From JBBQSN01 sp963825505 (GTDB lineage: Bacteria > Actinomycetota > Actinomycetes > Actinomycetales > CAWJMD01), in assembly GCA_963825505.1 (NCBI GenBank), contig CAWGTL010000008.1, positions 62,001 through 126,000 on the forward strand: DNA of 64,000 nucleotides, read 5' to 3'. A model generated the notes under the pieces. The model was not told where the DNA came from and made no database searches. It was given only the letters and a program-made list of their open reading frames with translations. The translations under genes were made by a program, and so were the position numbers. Of this stretch, positions 49,484 to 56,567 are shown piece by piece; the first letter of the stretch is position 1; each line of letters starts with the position of its first letter.

Positions 49484-51114
49484 TGCCCGAGCTGCCCACC
49501 GCCGTCCCGCTGGCGGCCGGCCTCCCGCGGGTGCTCGCCGAGGACGACTACGCAGGCCGCTTCACCGGCGCCCTCGACACCGTGCTCGCCGCCGCCGTGG
49601 GGTCCTACGACAACCTCACCGCCTACCTCGATCCCGCGACCGCACCCGACGACTTCCTCGCCTGGCTCGGCCACTGGGTCGCGGTGCCGCCCGACGAGAT
49701 GGGTGCCGCCGAGCGGACGGCGGCGCTGCGCGCGTTCGTGCCCGTGGCCGCCGACCTCGGCGCCCGGCGCGGGACGGCCACGGCGCTGGCGGACGAGCTG
49801 GGTCGCCTCTGCGGCGTCGACGTCGCCGTGCGGGACCCGGGCGGCGTGAGCTGGTCGGCCTCCGCCGGTCAGGCTGCGGGCACCTCGGCCGGGAGCGGCC
49901 GCGGGAGCGTCGAGGTCGTCGTGCGCGGCGCCTGCGACCGGGCGCTCGTGCGCCGGCTCGTGCGCCGCTCGACCCCCGCCCACCTCGACGTCCGCGTCAC
50001 CTTCGACGACCGCGCAGCCCGCCACACAGCCCGCCACACAGCCCGCCACCCAGTCCGACCAGGAGGAGACGTGAGCACCACCATCACCTGCACCGCGTGC
50101 GGCGGTGCGAACTCGCCGGAGGACACCTTCTGCGGCTCCTGCAGCGCCTTCCTGGAGTGGGACGGCGCGCCGGCGCAGGAGCAGGAGCAGCCGGTGCCCG
50201 TCGGCGCCGCCGTGGGAGCGGCGACGGACCCCGACCCGGAGCACCGGCTGCCGCAGACCGAGGCCCGCCGTCCGGCACCCCGACGGTCCGCGGGCGAGGG
50301 CCCGACCGACCTGTTCTGCGGCTCGTGCGGAGCGGGCAACGCGCTCGGCCGCTCGTTCTGCCGGCGCTGCGGGGAGGCGCTGGCCGACCCCGAGGAGCCG
50401 GAGCGCCCGGGCTGGTTCCAGCGCTGGGTGCGTCCGCTGTGGCCGTTCGGTCGCCGCGAGGACGTCCGCACGGCGGGGGAGCGGCCCCGGTCGTGGGAGC
50501 GCAACGCCGCCCGCCAGGACCGCCGCCGCGGCCTGCGCTGGCCGAGCAAGCTGAGCGTGGGCAAGCTCGCGGTCCCCCTGATGGTGCTGTCGCTGTTCGG
50601 GCTCGGCCTCTCCCCGCTGCGCGCGAAGGCCACGACCTGGGCGTTCGAGACCTACGACTCGATCCGCCGCGCCGTGGCCCCCGAGCTCGTGGAGATCACG
50701 CCCGCGGGCGCCGTCGCCGACTCCGAGACACCCGACCACCCCGCCGCCGCGGCGATCGACCTGAACACGTCCAGCTACTGGTCGGAGGGCAGGGAGGGGC
50801 CAGGAATCGGTGCGACCATCACGGTGTCGTTCGCGTCTCCCACCGACCTCACCCAGATCGGGCTCATCAACGGCGCCACCGAGACCGAGTTCGCGAAGCA
50901 GCCGCGGCTGCGCACCGTGCAGATCGCGCTGGCCGACGTGGCCGGCGAGGCCACCACCACCCGGCTCGAGCTCGCGGACACCGCGAAGTTCCGCACCTAC
51001 GCGCTGACGGGCACGGCCGTCAGCAGCCTGACCATCACGGTCGTGGACGTGTACCCCGGCCAGGCCGGCGAGGACGCGTCGGTCACCGAGCTGTCGTTCC
51101 ACACGACCAGGTGA
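49483..51114 (+). CDS. gpI-like tail protein whose frame continues into the zinc-ribbon protein
   Basis: The first ~178 codons encode a P2 gpI/Afp12-like baseplate protein (GRFTGALDTVLAAAVGSYDN; YLDPATAPDDFLAWLGHWVA; TPAHLDVRVTFDD). No stop follows: the frame passes through a 12-bp x3 repeat (ARHTARHTARHP) and on into the zinc-ribbon gene at 50071, giving a 543-aa potential fusion. Normally these are separate genes. GTG at 49483 shares its G with the gpJ stop TAG; GTG at 49471 is an alternative. Whether a fusion, two products, or a lost stop codon is real cannot be told from sequence alone. Confidence 0.8.
   Translation: MPELPTAVPLAAGLPRVLAEDDYAGRFTGALDTVLAAAVGSYDNLTAYLDPATAPDDFLAWLGHWVAVPPDEMGAAERTAALRAFVPVAADLGARRGTATALADELGRLCGVDVAVRDPGGVSWSASAGQAAGTSAGSGRGSVEVVVRGACDRALVRRLVRRSTPAHLDVRVTFDDRAARHTARHTARHPVRPGGDVSTTITCTACGGANSPEDTFCGSCSAFLEWDGAPAQEQEQPVPVGAAVGAATDPDPEHRLPQTEARRPAPRRSAGEGPTDLFCGSCGAGNALGRSFCRRCGEALADPEEPERPGWFQRWVRPLWPFGRREDVRTAGERPRSWERNAARQDRRRGLRWPSKLSVGKLAVPLMVLSLFGLGLSPLRAKATTWAFETYDSIRRAVAPELVEITPAGAVADSETPDHPAAAAIDLNTSSYWSEGREGPGIGATITVSFASPTDLTQIGLINGATETEFAKQPRLRTVQIALADVAGEATTTRLELADTAKFRTYALTGTAVSSLTITVVDVYPGQAGEDASVTELSFHTTR
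50017..50052 (+). repeat. 12-bp tandem triplicate at the gpI/zinc-ribbon junction
   Basis: GCCCGCCACACA at 50017 and 50029 and GCCCGCCACCCA at 50041. Sits just before the GGAGGAG ribosome-binding site of the zinc-ribbon gene; being a multiple of three it keeps the frame open. Confidence 0.85.
50071..51114 (+). CDS. Zinc-ribbon, single-pass membrane protein with C-terminal glycan-binding domain
   Basis: 347 aa from the GTG at 50071, which has a strong AGGAGGAG site 5 nt upstream. Two zinc ribbons (Cys7/10/21/24 and Cys83/86/97/100) separated by an acidic/Gln linker, a basic segment, one transmembrane helix (~165-183, KLAVPLMVLSLFGLGLSPL) and a ~130-residue discoidin/NADase-type glycan-binding domain (AAIDLNTSSYWSEGREGPGI; TVSFASPTDLTQIGLING). 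Ribbons would be cytoplasmic and the glycan-binding domain outside, so it could link the cytosolic CIS to the envelope. Possible functional analogue of Streptomyces CIS membrane anchors (inference). Confidence 0.85.
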   Translation: MSTTITCTACGGANSPEDTFCGSCSAFLEWDGAPAQEQEQPVPVGAAVGAATDPDPEHRLPQTEARRPAPRRSAGEGPTDLFCGSCGAGNALGRSFCRRCGEALADPEEPERPGWFQRWVRPLWPFGRREDVRTAGERPRSWERNAARQDRRRGLRWPSKLSVGKLAVPLMVLSLFGLGLSPLRAKATTWAFETYDSIRRAVAPELVEITPAGAVADSETPDHPAAAAIDLNTSSYWSEGREGPGIGATITVSFASPTDLTQIGLINGATETEFAKQPRLRTVQIALADVAGEATTTRLELADTAKFRTYALTGTAVSSLTITVVDVYPGQAGEDASVTELSFHTTR

Positions 51115-51128
51115 GGGAGGTGACCACC

Positions 51129-51347
51129 ATGACCATCACCACGACCCGTCCGCACCCGTCCTGGTCCGAGCGGGAGATCGCGGTCCTGCGGCTCCTGGCC
51201 CAGGGCATGTCGACCCGCGAGGTCGCCCGGGCGCTGTGCTGGAGCGAGCGGACGATCAAGAACGTCGTCTACGACCTCACCACCCGGCACGGGCTGCGCA
51301 ACCGCACCCACGCCGTGGCCGTGGCCGTCCGCGCCGGGGTGGTCTGA
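51129..51347 (+). CDS. Stand-alone LuxR-type HTH protein
   Basis: 72 aa, only a LuxR/GerE DNA-binding domain: WSEREIAVLRLLAQGMSTRE then RALCWSERTIKNVVYDLTTR and AVAVAVRAGVV. No receiver or sensor. ATG at 51129 with GGAGG 8 nt upstream, 14 nt after the zinc-ribbon stop, so last gene of the CIS operon; candidate CIS regulator. Confidence 0.87.
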   Translation: MTITTTRPHPSWSEREIAVLRLLAQGMSTREVARALCWSERTIKNVVYDLTTRHGLRNRTHAVAVAVRAGVV

Positions 51348-51373
51348 TCCGATCGACGGGCCACGCCGGAGCG

Positions 51374-53992
51374 TCAGCCCGCGCCGAACGCGGTGAAGGC
51401 GCAGGACGCGACGAAGCCTGCGGGAGAACCGGTGTCGGCCTCCTGCCGGGCTGCGTGCAGGGCGTCGCTCGCACTCTCTCCGCGCGCCAGGCCCTCGTGC
51501 AGCCGCACCATCAGCGGCACCGCGGCCAGGTCCGGTACCAGCACGGTGCTGGCCACCACCGCCCGGGCGCCGTGCCCGAGCAGCGCGCTGACGAACCCGA
51601 GCGGCTCGTCACCGGGGTAGGTGGCCTCGACGGCGGAGTCGCACGCCGCCAGCACGACGCAGCGCGGAGCCGTTCCGCCAGAGAGGATCTCGTGCAGGGT
51701 GAGCGGGCCGTCGGCCATCTGCAGCGACGAGAACGTCGGGCTGTCGGACCGGACGGTGCCGTGGCACGACAGGTGCGCCAGCCGTGAGCCGGCGAGGGCC
51801 TCGAGCACGTCGGTCGCACCGGCGCCGTCCCCGGTGAGCACCGTGGCGCCCGGGTGCAACCGGGCCAGGCGGGCCACCTCGTCCTGCGCCCCGGGCAGTC
51901 CGGGACCGGCCACCAGCACCACCCCGTCATCCCGCGCCTCCGGATCGACGGCCGCCTCGGCCGCCTCGGCCGTCGTCGCCCACACCGACGCGGACGGTGC
52001 CACCGACACCGGCGCCGCGTGCAGCGCCGGCCAGGGCACCAGCTGCAGGGCACCGACCGGCGCCACCACGAGCGGTGTCCCCGGGTCGAGACCGAGCGGG
52101 CGGACGAGCAGGTCGGTCAGACGTCCGGTCGCCGTCCGCGCCGAGTCCAGCACCATCCGCGCGCGGTCCTGCGGCAGCCCGGGCACGGCGAGGCGGCGCA
52201 GACCGAAGTGCAGCAGCGAGGTCGCCTGCTCCACCGGTGCGACCGGGCCGAGGTCGACGGTGCGCACGGGTCGCCGCCCGGCGACGACAGCCACGAGCCG
52301 GCCGTCCAGCACGGCGTACTCGACCAGCACGCGGTGCTGCAGCCGCTCGCGCAGCTCGGCCAGCCCGACCCGGCGGGTGAGGTCGACCGCTCCGTCGACG
52401 GTCCACGCCGCCCGGCGCAGGGTGTCCTCGACCTGCGCCACCTGCGCGAGCAGGGCGGGTGGCTCGGGCTCGGCCCGCGACCGCGCCTCGTCCAGCTCGG
52501 CGTGCAGCGCCCGTAGCCGGGCGAGGTGGTCGCCCTGCGGGGCCTGCGCCGTGCTCGCGCCGCCGATGGCGGCCGCCCTCATCAGCTCCAGCCAGCCGAG
52601 CACCCGCGCCGGGGAGGCCTGGGGGAGCAGCGCCCGCAGGCCGACGGTGGCCAGCTCGAGCCCGTGGCCGGACGCGAGCGCGCGCAGCTCGGCGGACGGC
52701 AGCGCCAGCCGGTGCGCCGCCAGGTCGTCGAGGCCCTGACGGCACGAGCGCACGACCGAGGTCGCCGGTTCGCCCTGCAGCACAGCGCGTTCGGCCAGAG
52801 CGAGCCGTCCGCTGAGCCGCACCAGCAGCGGTGCGCGGCGGGCCCGGGTGGCTGCCAGCGTGAGGCTCCGGACCGCGCCGGCGCGGTCGTCGCGCGCGGC
52901 GGCCGCCCGGCCGGCCGCGAGGTGGGCCTCGACGGCGTCGTGGACGAGCCCGGCGTCGTCGAGCACCCCGGCGACCTGCCGCAGCACCCGCGGATCGGGT
53001 GCGCCGGACGCCTGCTGCGCCACCAGCACGGCGCGGGCCACCCACGGCGCGCGGCGCTGGCGACGGAGCCGGTCGGCTGCGCGCGCCGCGGTCTGCGTCG
53101 CCGCGGCGGTGTCGCCGGTGGCCAGCTCGAGGCGGGCCACCCGCAGCTCCGCCTCGGCGGCCATCAGCGACGCGTCGTCGGACGCGAGGAGCGCTGCCCC
53201 CTCCCGCGCCGCGGACAGCGCCTCCGGCAGCAGCCGCAGGTCGCTCAGGGCGTCGGCGTACTCGATCAGGTGCTCGCCGACCACCAGCCCGGCCGACTCG
53301 TGCAGGCCACGGGCCTGCCGGAACAGCTCGAGCCCCTGCGCCGGTCGGCCCGCCTGCACGTACGCCCGGGCGCGGGTCTGGGCGCTGTACGCCACGAGCA
53401 CCGGGCCGACCTCCACCGCCAGCTCGAGAGCGAGGTCGGCCCACGGCACCGCCGCCTGGGGGCGCCCCCGCGCCAGCTCGACCTCGGCCAGGTTGATCGC
53501 CGCCTTGGCGCGGATCTCGCCCGTGGTCCCGGCGTCGGCGAGCAGCGCCTGGTAGCCGGCCGCCGCCGGACGCAGCCGTCCGGCGTTGTGGTCGACCACC
53601 GCGCGCTGGAGCACGAGCCGCGGACGTTGCGGCGTCGGCACGAGCGTGGCGGCGCGGTCGAGGTCGTTCAGGGCGGCGGTCAGGCGTCCGAGCTCCTGGT
53701 TCACCGCCGCGCGGCTGACGAGCAGCTCGCCGGACCGGTGCGGCAGCCCGGCCCGCTCGGCCACCCGCAGCGCGCGGTCGAGGAGGGTACGTGCGGCCTG
53801 GTTGCGCATCGCCTCGTGCTCGGCCCACGCGTGGGCGTGCAGCGCCACGACGTGCGCCTCGGGCTGCCGGGCCTCCCGGGTGCGCTCGACCAGGACGGCG
53901 GCCACCGGACCCAGCCCGGCGGGGTCGCCCAGGACTCCCTTGTAGACGGCCTCGGCCTCCGGGAGCATGGGGCCGTCGGTCGGTCCGTCCAC
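51374..53992 (-). CDS. TPR-CHAT domain protein (caspase-like protease)
   Basis: 872 aa. Residues ~10-480 are Ala/Leu-rich TPR-like helices; residues ~600-872 form a CHAT (caspase HetF-associated with TPRs) domain with the catalytic dyad His744 (LSCHGT) and Cys784 (LAACDSA). Cytoplasmic, no signal peptide. CHAT proteases cleave specific partners; in other systems they activate cell-death effectors. Convergent with the CIS operon (26 nt) and divergent from the S8 protease gene. GTG start fits the leaderless promoter. Confidence 0.9.
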   Translation of the reverse strand: MDGPTDGPMLPEAEAVYKGVLGDPAGLGPVAAVLVERTREARQPEAHVVALHAHAWAEHEAMRNQAARTLLDRALRVAERAGLPHRSGELLVSRAAVNQELGRLTAALNDLDRAATLVPTPQRPRLVLQRAVVDHNAGRLRPAAAGYQALLADAGTTGEIRAKAAINLAEVELARGRPQAAVPWADLALELAVEVGPVLVAYSAQTRARAYVQAGRPAQGLELFRQARGLHESAGLVVGEHLIEYADALSDLRLLPEALSAAREGAALLASDDASLMAAEAELRVARLELATGDTAAATQTAARAADRLRRQRRAPWVARAVLVAQQASGAPDPRVLRQVAGVLDDAGLVHDAVEAHLAAGRAAAARDDRAGAVRSLTLAATRARRAPLLVRLSGRLALAERAVLQGEPATSVVRSCRQGLDDLAAHRLALPSAELRALASGHGLELATVGLRALLPQASPARVLGWLELMRAAAIGGASTAQAPQGDHLARLRALHAELDEARSRAEPEPPALLAQVAQVEDTLRRAAWTVDGAVDLTRRVGLAELRERLQHRVLVEYAVLDGRLVAVVAGRRPVRTVDLGPVAPVEQATSLLHFGLRRLAVPGLPQDRARMVLDSARTATGRLTDLLVRPLGLDPGTPLVVAPVGALQLVPWPALHAAPVSVAPSASVWATTAEAAEAAVDPEARDDGVVLVAGPGLPGAQDEVARLARLHPGATVLTGDGAGATDVLEALAGSRLAHLSCHGTVRSDSPTFSSLQMADGPLTLHEILSGGTAPRCVVLAACDSAVEATYPGDEPLGFVSALLGHGARAVVASTVLVPDLAAVPLMVRLHEGLARGESASDALHAARQEADTGSPAGFVASCAFTAFGAG

Positions 53993-53998
53993 GCGCCG

Positions 53999-54004
53999 AC
54001 GCTA
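53999..54004 (-). promoter_or_regulatory. -10 box for a leaderless CHAT transcript
   Basis: Minus-strand TAGCGT ends 6 nt before the GTG at 53992. The whole divergent gap to the S8 start is 31 bp, so the two promoters must be interlocked. Confidence 0.45.
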
Positions 54005-54023
54005 CTCCTCGGGAAGGTTGGCC

Positions 54024-55433
54024 ATGACCGACGACCTCGGTGTCGCAGCGATGAAGCAGGACGGACGCGGGCGGTACCCCGTCCCCGACCCTCGCCCGCC
54101 GGAGCAGGTGGAGCAGGACGGCCGCACGACCCGGCTCCAGGCGGCTGCCCTCGACGACGCCCGCAAGGACACCCGGTTCTTCCCGGTCACCACCCGGCGG
54201 GTGCTCCGTCGGCGCGCACGGGAGGGCCGCGAGGACGTCGTGCCGGTCGCCGTCCTGCCCGGCGGGCCGCGCCAGCAGGTCGCGATCGTGCAGGGCGAGC
54301 TCATCGTGCGCACCGGTCTGGACGAGAAGACCCGCGCCGTGGTCGAGGAGGTGATGGGTCGGGGGTCGGGTCAGGAGGTGCCCGGGCTGCCGGGTCTGGA
54401 GCGGTTCCGCAACGCGTCGGTCGACGGACCGACCCTGGCCGACCTCGCCGCCGACGTGCGCGCGGCGGGATACCAGGCCTCGGTGGCGCACATCGCGCCG
54501 CTGCGCGGGGTCGTCAAGGCCAAGGGCGGAGCCGGCGTCACCGCCGTGGTCGCGGACTTCCGGCACGAAGAGGTCAGCGGCGGGGTGCACGTCGCCGTCA
54601 TCGACACGGGGGTCTGCGGCGTCCCCCGCTCGGATGGGTTCCTCTCCGGTGCAACCGATCTCGAGGGCAAGGACGCGATCGACCCGCTCGACGTCTTCCC
54701 GCTGGCAGACCCGGGCGTGCCGGGTGACGTGGACGGCAACGGCCGGCTCGACTACGCGGCCGGGCACGGCACCTTCGTCATCGGCGTCGTGCAGCAGGTG
54801 GCTCCGGACGCCCGGGTGTCGGCGTACCGGGCGATCGACAGCGACGGTGTCGGCAGCGAGGTCGACGTCGCCGTCGCGATGCTCCGAGCGGTCGCCGCTG
54901 GCGCGCAGGTCATCAACCTGTCCCTGGGGGTGCAGACCCTCGACGACCAGCCGCTGCTGGCGGTCGAGGTCGCGCTCGAGCAGATCGACCCGACCGTCGT
55001 CGTGGTCGTCGCCGCCGCGGGCAACGACGGCGACGAGCGGCCGTGCTTCCCGGCCGCGCAGTCAGGGGTCCTTGGAGTCGCCGCGCTGTCGTCGCGCGAC
55101 CTGCCCAACGGGCGCCCGCAGCTGGCGCGGTGGAGCAGCCGCGGCTTCTGGGTCGACTGCTCGGCGGTCGGCGAGGGCGTGGTGTCGACGTACGTGCCCG
55201 GTAAGGAGGAGCAGTTCATCGACTTCAAGGAGGAGGTGTTCCCGGACGAGAACCCCTGGGGCCTCTGGAGCGGCACCTCGTTCGCCGCGCCGCAGGTCGC
55301 GGGAGCGGTGGCGAGGATCATGGAGGCGCAGCAGACCGACGCCCCCACCGCGCTGAAGACGCTGCTCGCCGGGGGCGTTCCCGTGCCCGACGCCGGCAGG
55401 GCACTGCGCATCATGGGCGGAACCCGCTACTGA
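54024..55433 (+). CDS. S8 family subtilisin-like serine protease, intracellular
   Basis: 469 aa. Catalytic triad Asp194 (VAVIDTGV), His248 (AAGHGTFV), Ser419 (SGTSFAAPQVAG), oxyanion Asn334 (AAAGNDG). About 185 residues precede the protease domain, but they carry no signal peptide or hydrophobic stretch, so it is predicted cytoplasmic, with the N-region acting as a propeptide-like or regulatory domain. GGGAAGG precedes the ATG. Divergent from the CHAT gene and convergent with the sigma-factor operon, suggesting a protease-regulated stress or effector module. Confidence 0.92.
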   Translation: MTDDLGVAAMKQDGRGRYPVPDPRPPEQVEQDGRTTRLQAAALDDARKDTRFFPVTTRRVLRRRAREGREDVVPVAVLPGGPRQQVAIVQGELIVRTGLDEKTRAVVEEVMGRGSGQEVPGLPGLERFRNASVDGPTLADLAADVRAAGYQASVAHIAPLRGVVKAKGGAGVTAVVADFRHEEVSGGVHVAVIDTGVCGVPRSDGFLSGATDLEGKDAIDPLDVFPLADPGVPGDVDGNGRLDYAAGHGTFVIGVVQQVAPDARVSAYRAIDSDGVGSEVDVAVAMLRAVAAGAQVINLSLGVQTLDDQPLLAVEVALEQIDPTVVVVVAAAGNDGDERPCFPAAQSGVLGVAALSSRDLPNGRPQLARWSSRGFWVDCSAVGEGVVSTYVPGKEEQFIDFKEEVFPDENPWGLWSGTSFAAPQVAGAVARIMEAQQTDAPTALKTLLAGGVPVPDAGRALRIMGGTRY

Positions 55434-55463
55434 GACCGGGTCCTGCGGCGCGGCCTCCCGGTC
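55434..55463. terminator. Shared convergent terminator candidate
   Basis: GACCGGG/CCCGGTC 7-bp stem with a 16-nt loop directly after the S8 stop, overlapping the end of the convergent gene. Moderate strength. Confidence 0.4.
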
Positions 55464-55926
55464 AGGCGGTGAACCAGGTGGTGGCGAACGGCCGCTGCCC
55501 GGGGAGCTCGACCCGCACCCGCAGCAGCTGGTCGCCGAGGCCGGCGGCGGTGAAGCCGCCGAGGTCGTCGACGTCCGCCTGCACGCTGGTGCCGTCCGGC
55601 TGCTCCACCGTGACGGTGCCGCCGTCGAGCGGGAACGGCATCACCTGACCGACGACGCGCACGCCGCCGCCGACGTGCTCGACCTGCAGGTCGAGCAGGA
55701 GGTCGCCCCCCTCGAAGGTCAGCACCCGCGGCTGCAGCGCGGTCGAGCGGACGCCGGCGGGCACGCCGGTGCTCTGCTCGACCAGCTGGAGCAGCTCGGC
55801 GTCCAGGGCCCGGGTGGTCCAGGCGAGGCGCGCCATCTCCAGCACCAGGTCGGGCACCGGGTCGGCCTGCGCCGCAACGGATCCCAGGTGAACGAGCAGC
55901 TCGGTGTCGGCGTGGTCCACGGTCAT
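55462..55926 (-). CDS. Small sigma-factor-linked protein, unknown
   Basis: 154 aa. N-terminal ~60 residues helical (VPDLVLEMARLAWTTRALDA; ELLQLVEQ), C-terminal ~75 residues beta-rich with Val/Asp/Gly alternation (PFPLDGGTVTVEQPDGTSVQ; LLRVRVELPGQRPFATTW), resembling a carboxypeptidase-regulatory-like or Ig fold. ATG at 55926 overlaps the sigma stop (ATGA), the usual place of an anti-sigma factor, though no transmembrane or zinc-binding anti-sigma motif is present. Function not recognised. Confidence 0.72.
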   Translation of the reverse strand: MTVDHADTELLVHLGSVAAQADPVPDLVLEMARLAWTTRALDAELLQLVEQSTGVPAGVRSTALQPRVLTFEGGDLLLDLQVEHVGGGVRVVGQVMPFPLDGGTVTVEQPDGTSVQADVDDLGGFTAAGLGDQLLRVRVELPGQRPFATTWFTA

Positions 55927-56567
55927 GGCCGGCTCCCTTCCAGAGCAGTGGCGAAGTCGTACCCGGCGGCGGAGGTGATCTCGCGCAACCGGTCCAGGCA
56001 GCGCATCCGCGTCGGCCCGATCGAGCCGATGGGCATGCCCAACGCCTCCGAGACCTGCGCGTACGCGGGCGGTTCGACCGCCATCAGCACCCGGAGCAGC
56101 CGCTGGCAGCGCTCGGACAGCTGGGCGAAGCAGGTCCACAGCGCGGCGTCGCGCTCGTCCTGCAGCAGGGCGGAGTCCAGCGCCGGCGCGAGCTCGTCGA
56201 CGACGTCGAAGGCGGTGTCGTCGACGACGCCGACCAGCTCGCGACCGCCGCGCTTGAGCACCCGCAGGCACTCGCGGCGCGCGGTCGTGGCCAACCAGCC
56301 GGGCAGCCGCTCGGGATCCTGCACGGACCCGAGGTTCTCCACCAGCCGCAGCCAGGTGGTCTGCACGACGTCGGCGGCGTCGGACGAGCTGAGCCGGTAG
56401 GAGCGGGCCACCGACCAGACCAGGTTGGTGTAGCGCTCGACCAGGGCGTCCCACGCCACCTGGTCGCCCTCGGCGGCGCGCCGCACGAGGGGGGTCACGG
56501 GCTCGCGCCCGTCACGACGGTCCACCGTGCCGGTGGCCGGCGGGCGCTGGAGGGGGATGGCGGTCAT
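55923..56567 (-). CDS. ECF-type RNA polymerase sigma factor
   Basis: 214 aa sigma70-family protein: region 2 (DALVERYTNLVWSVARSYRL; DAADVVQTTWLRLVENLG; WLATTARRECLRVLKR) and region 4 (LSERCQRLLRVLMAVEPPAY; SEALGMPIGSIGPTRMRCLD). ATG at 56567 has GGGAG 8 nt upstream but overlaps the NlpC/P60 gene end by 56 nt; an in-frame GTG at 56498 would avoid this yet lacks a good ribosome-binding site. Probably controls this operon and perhaps the CHAT/S8 genes. Confidence 0.9.
   Translation of the reverse strand: MTAIPLQRPPATGTVDRRDGREPVTPLVRRAAEGDQVAWDALVERYTNLVWSVARSYRLSSSDAADVVQTTWLRLVENLGSVQDPERLPGWLATTARRECLRVLKRGGRELVGVVDDTAFDVVDELAPALDSALLQDERDAALWTCFAQLSERCQRLLRVLMAVEPPAYAQVSEALGMPIGSIGPTRMRCLDRLREITSAAGYDFATALEGSRP

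Noticed and set aside
51927..54767. 946-codon minus-strand frame overlapping CHAT and S8 genes
   Set aside because: Runs antisense to the S8 gene and out of frame with CHAT, which has both catalytic motifs; no recognisable sequence of its own.
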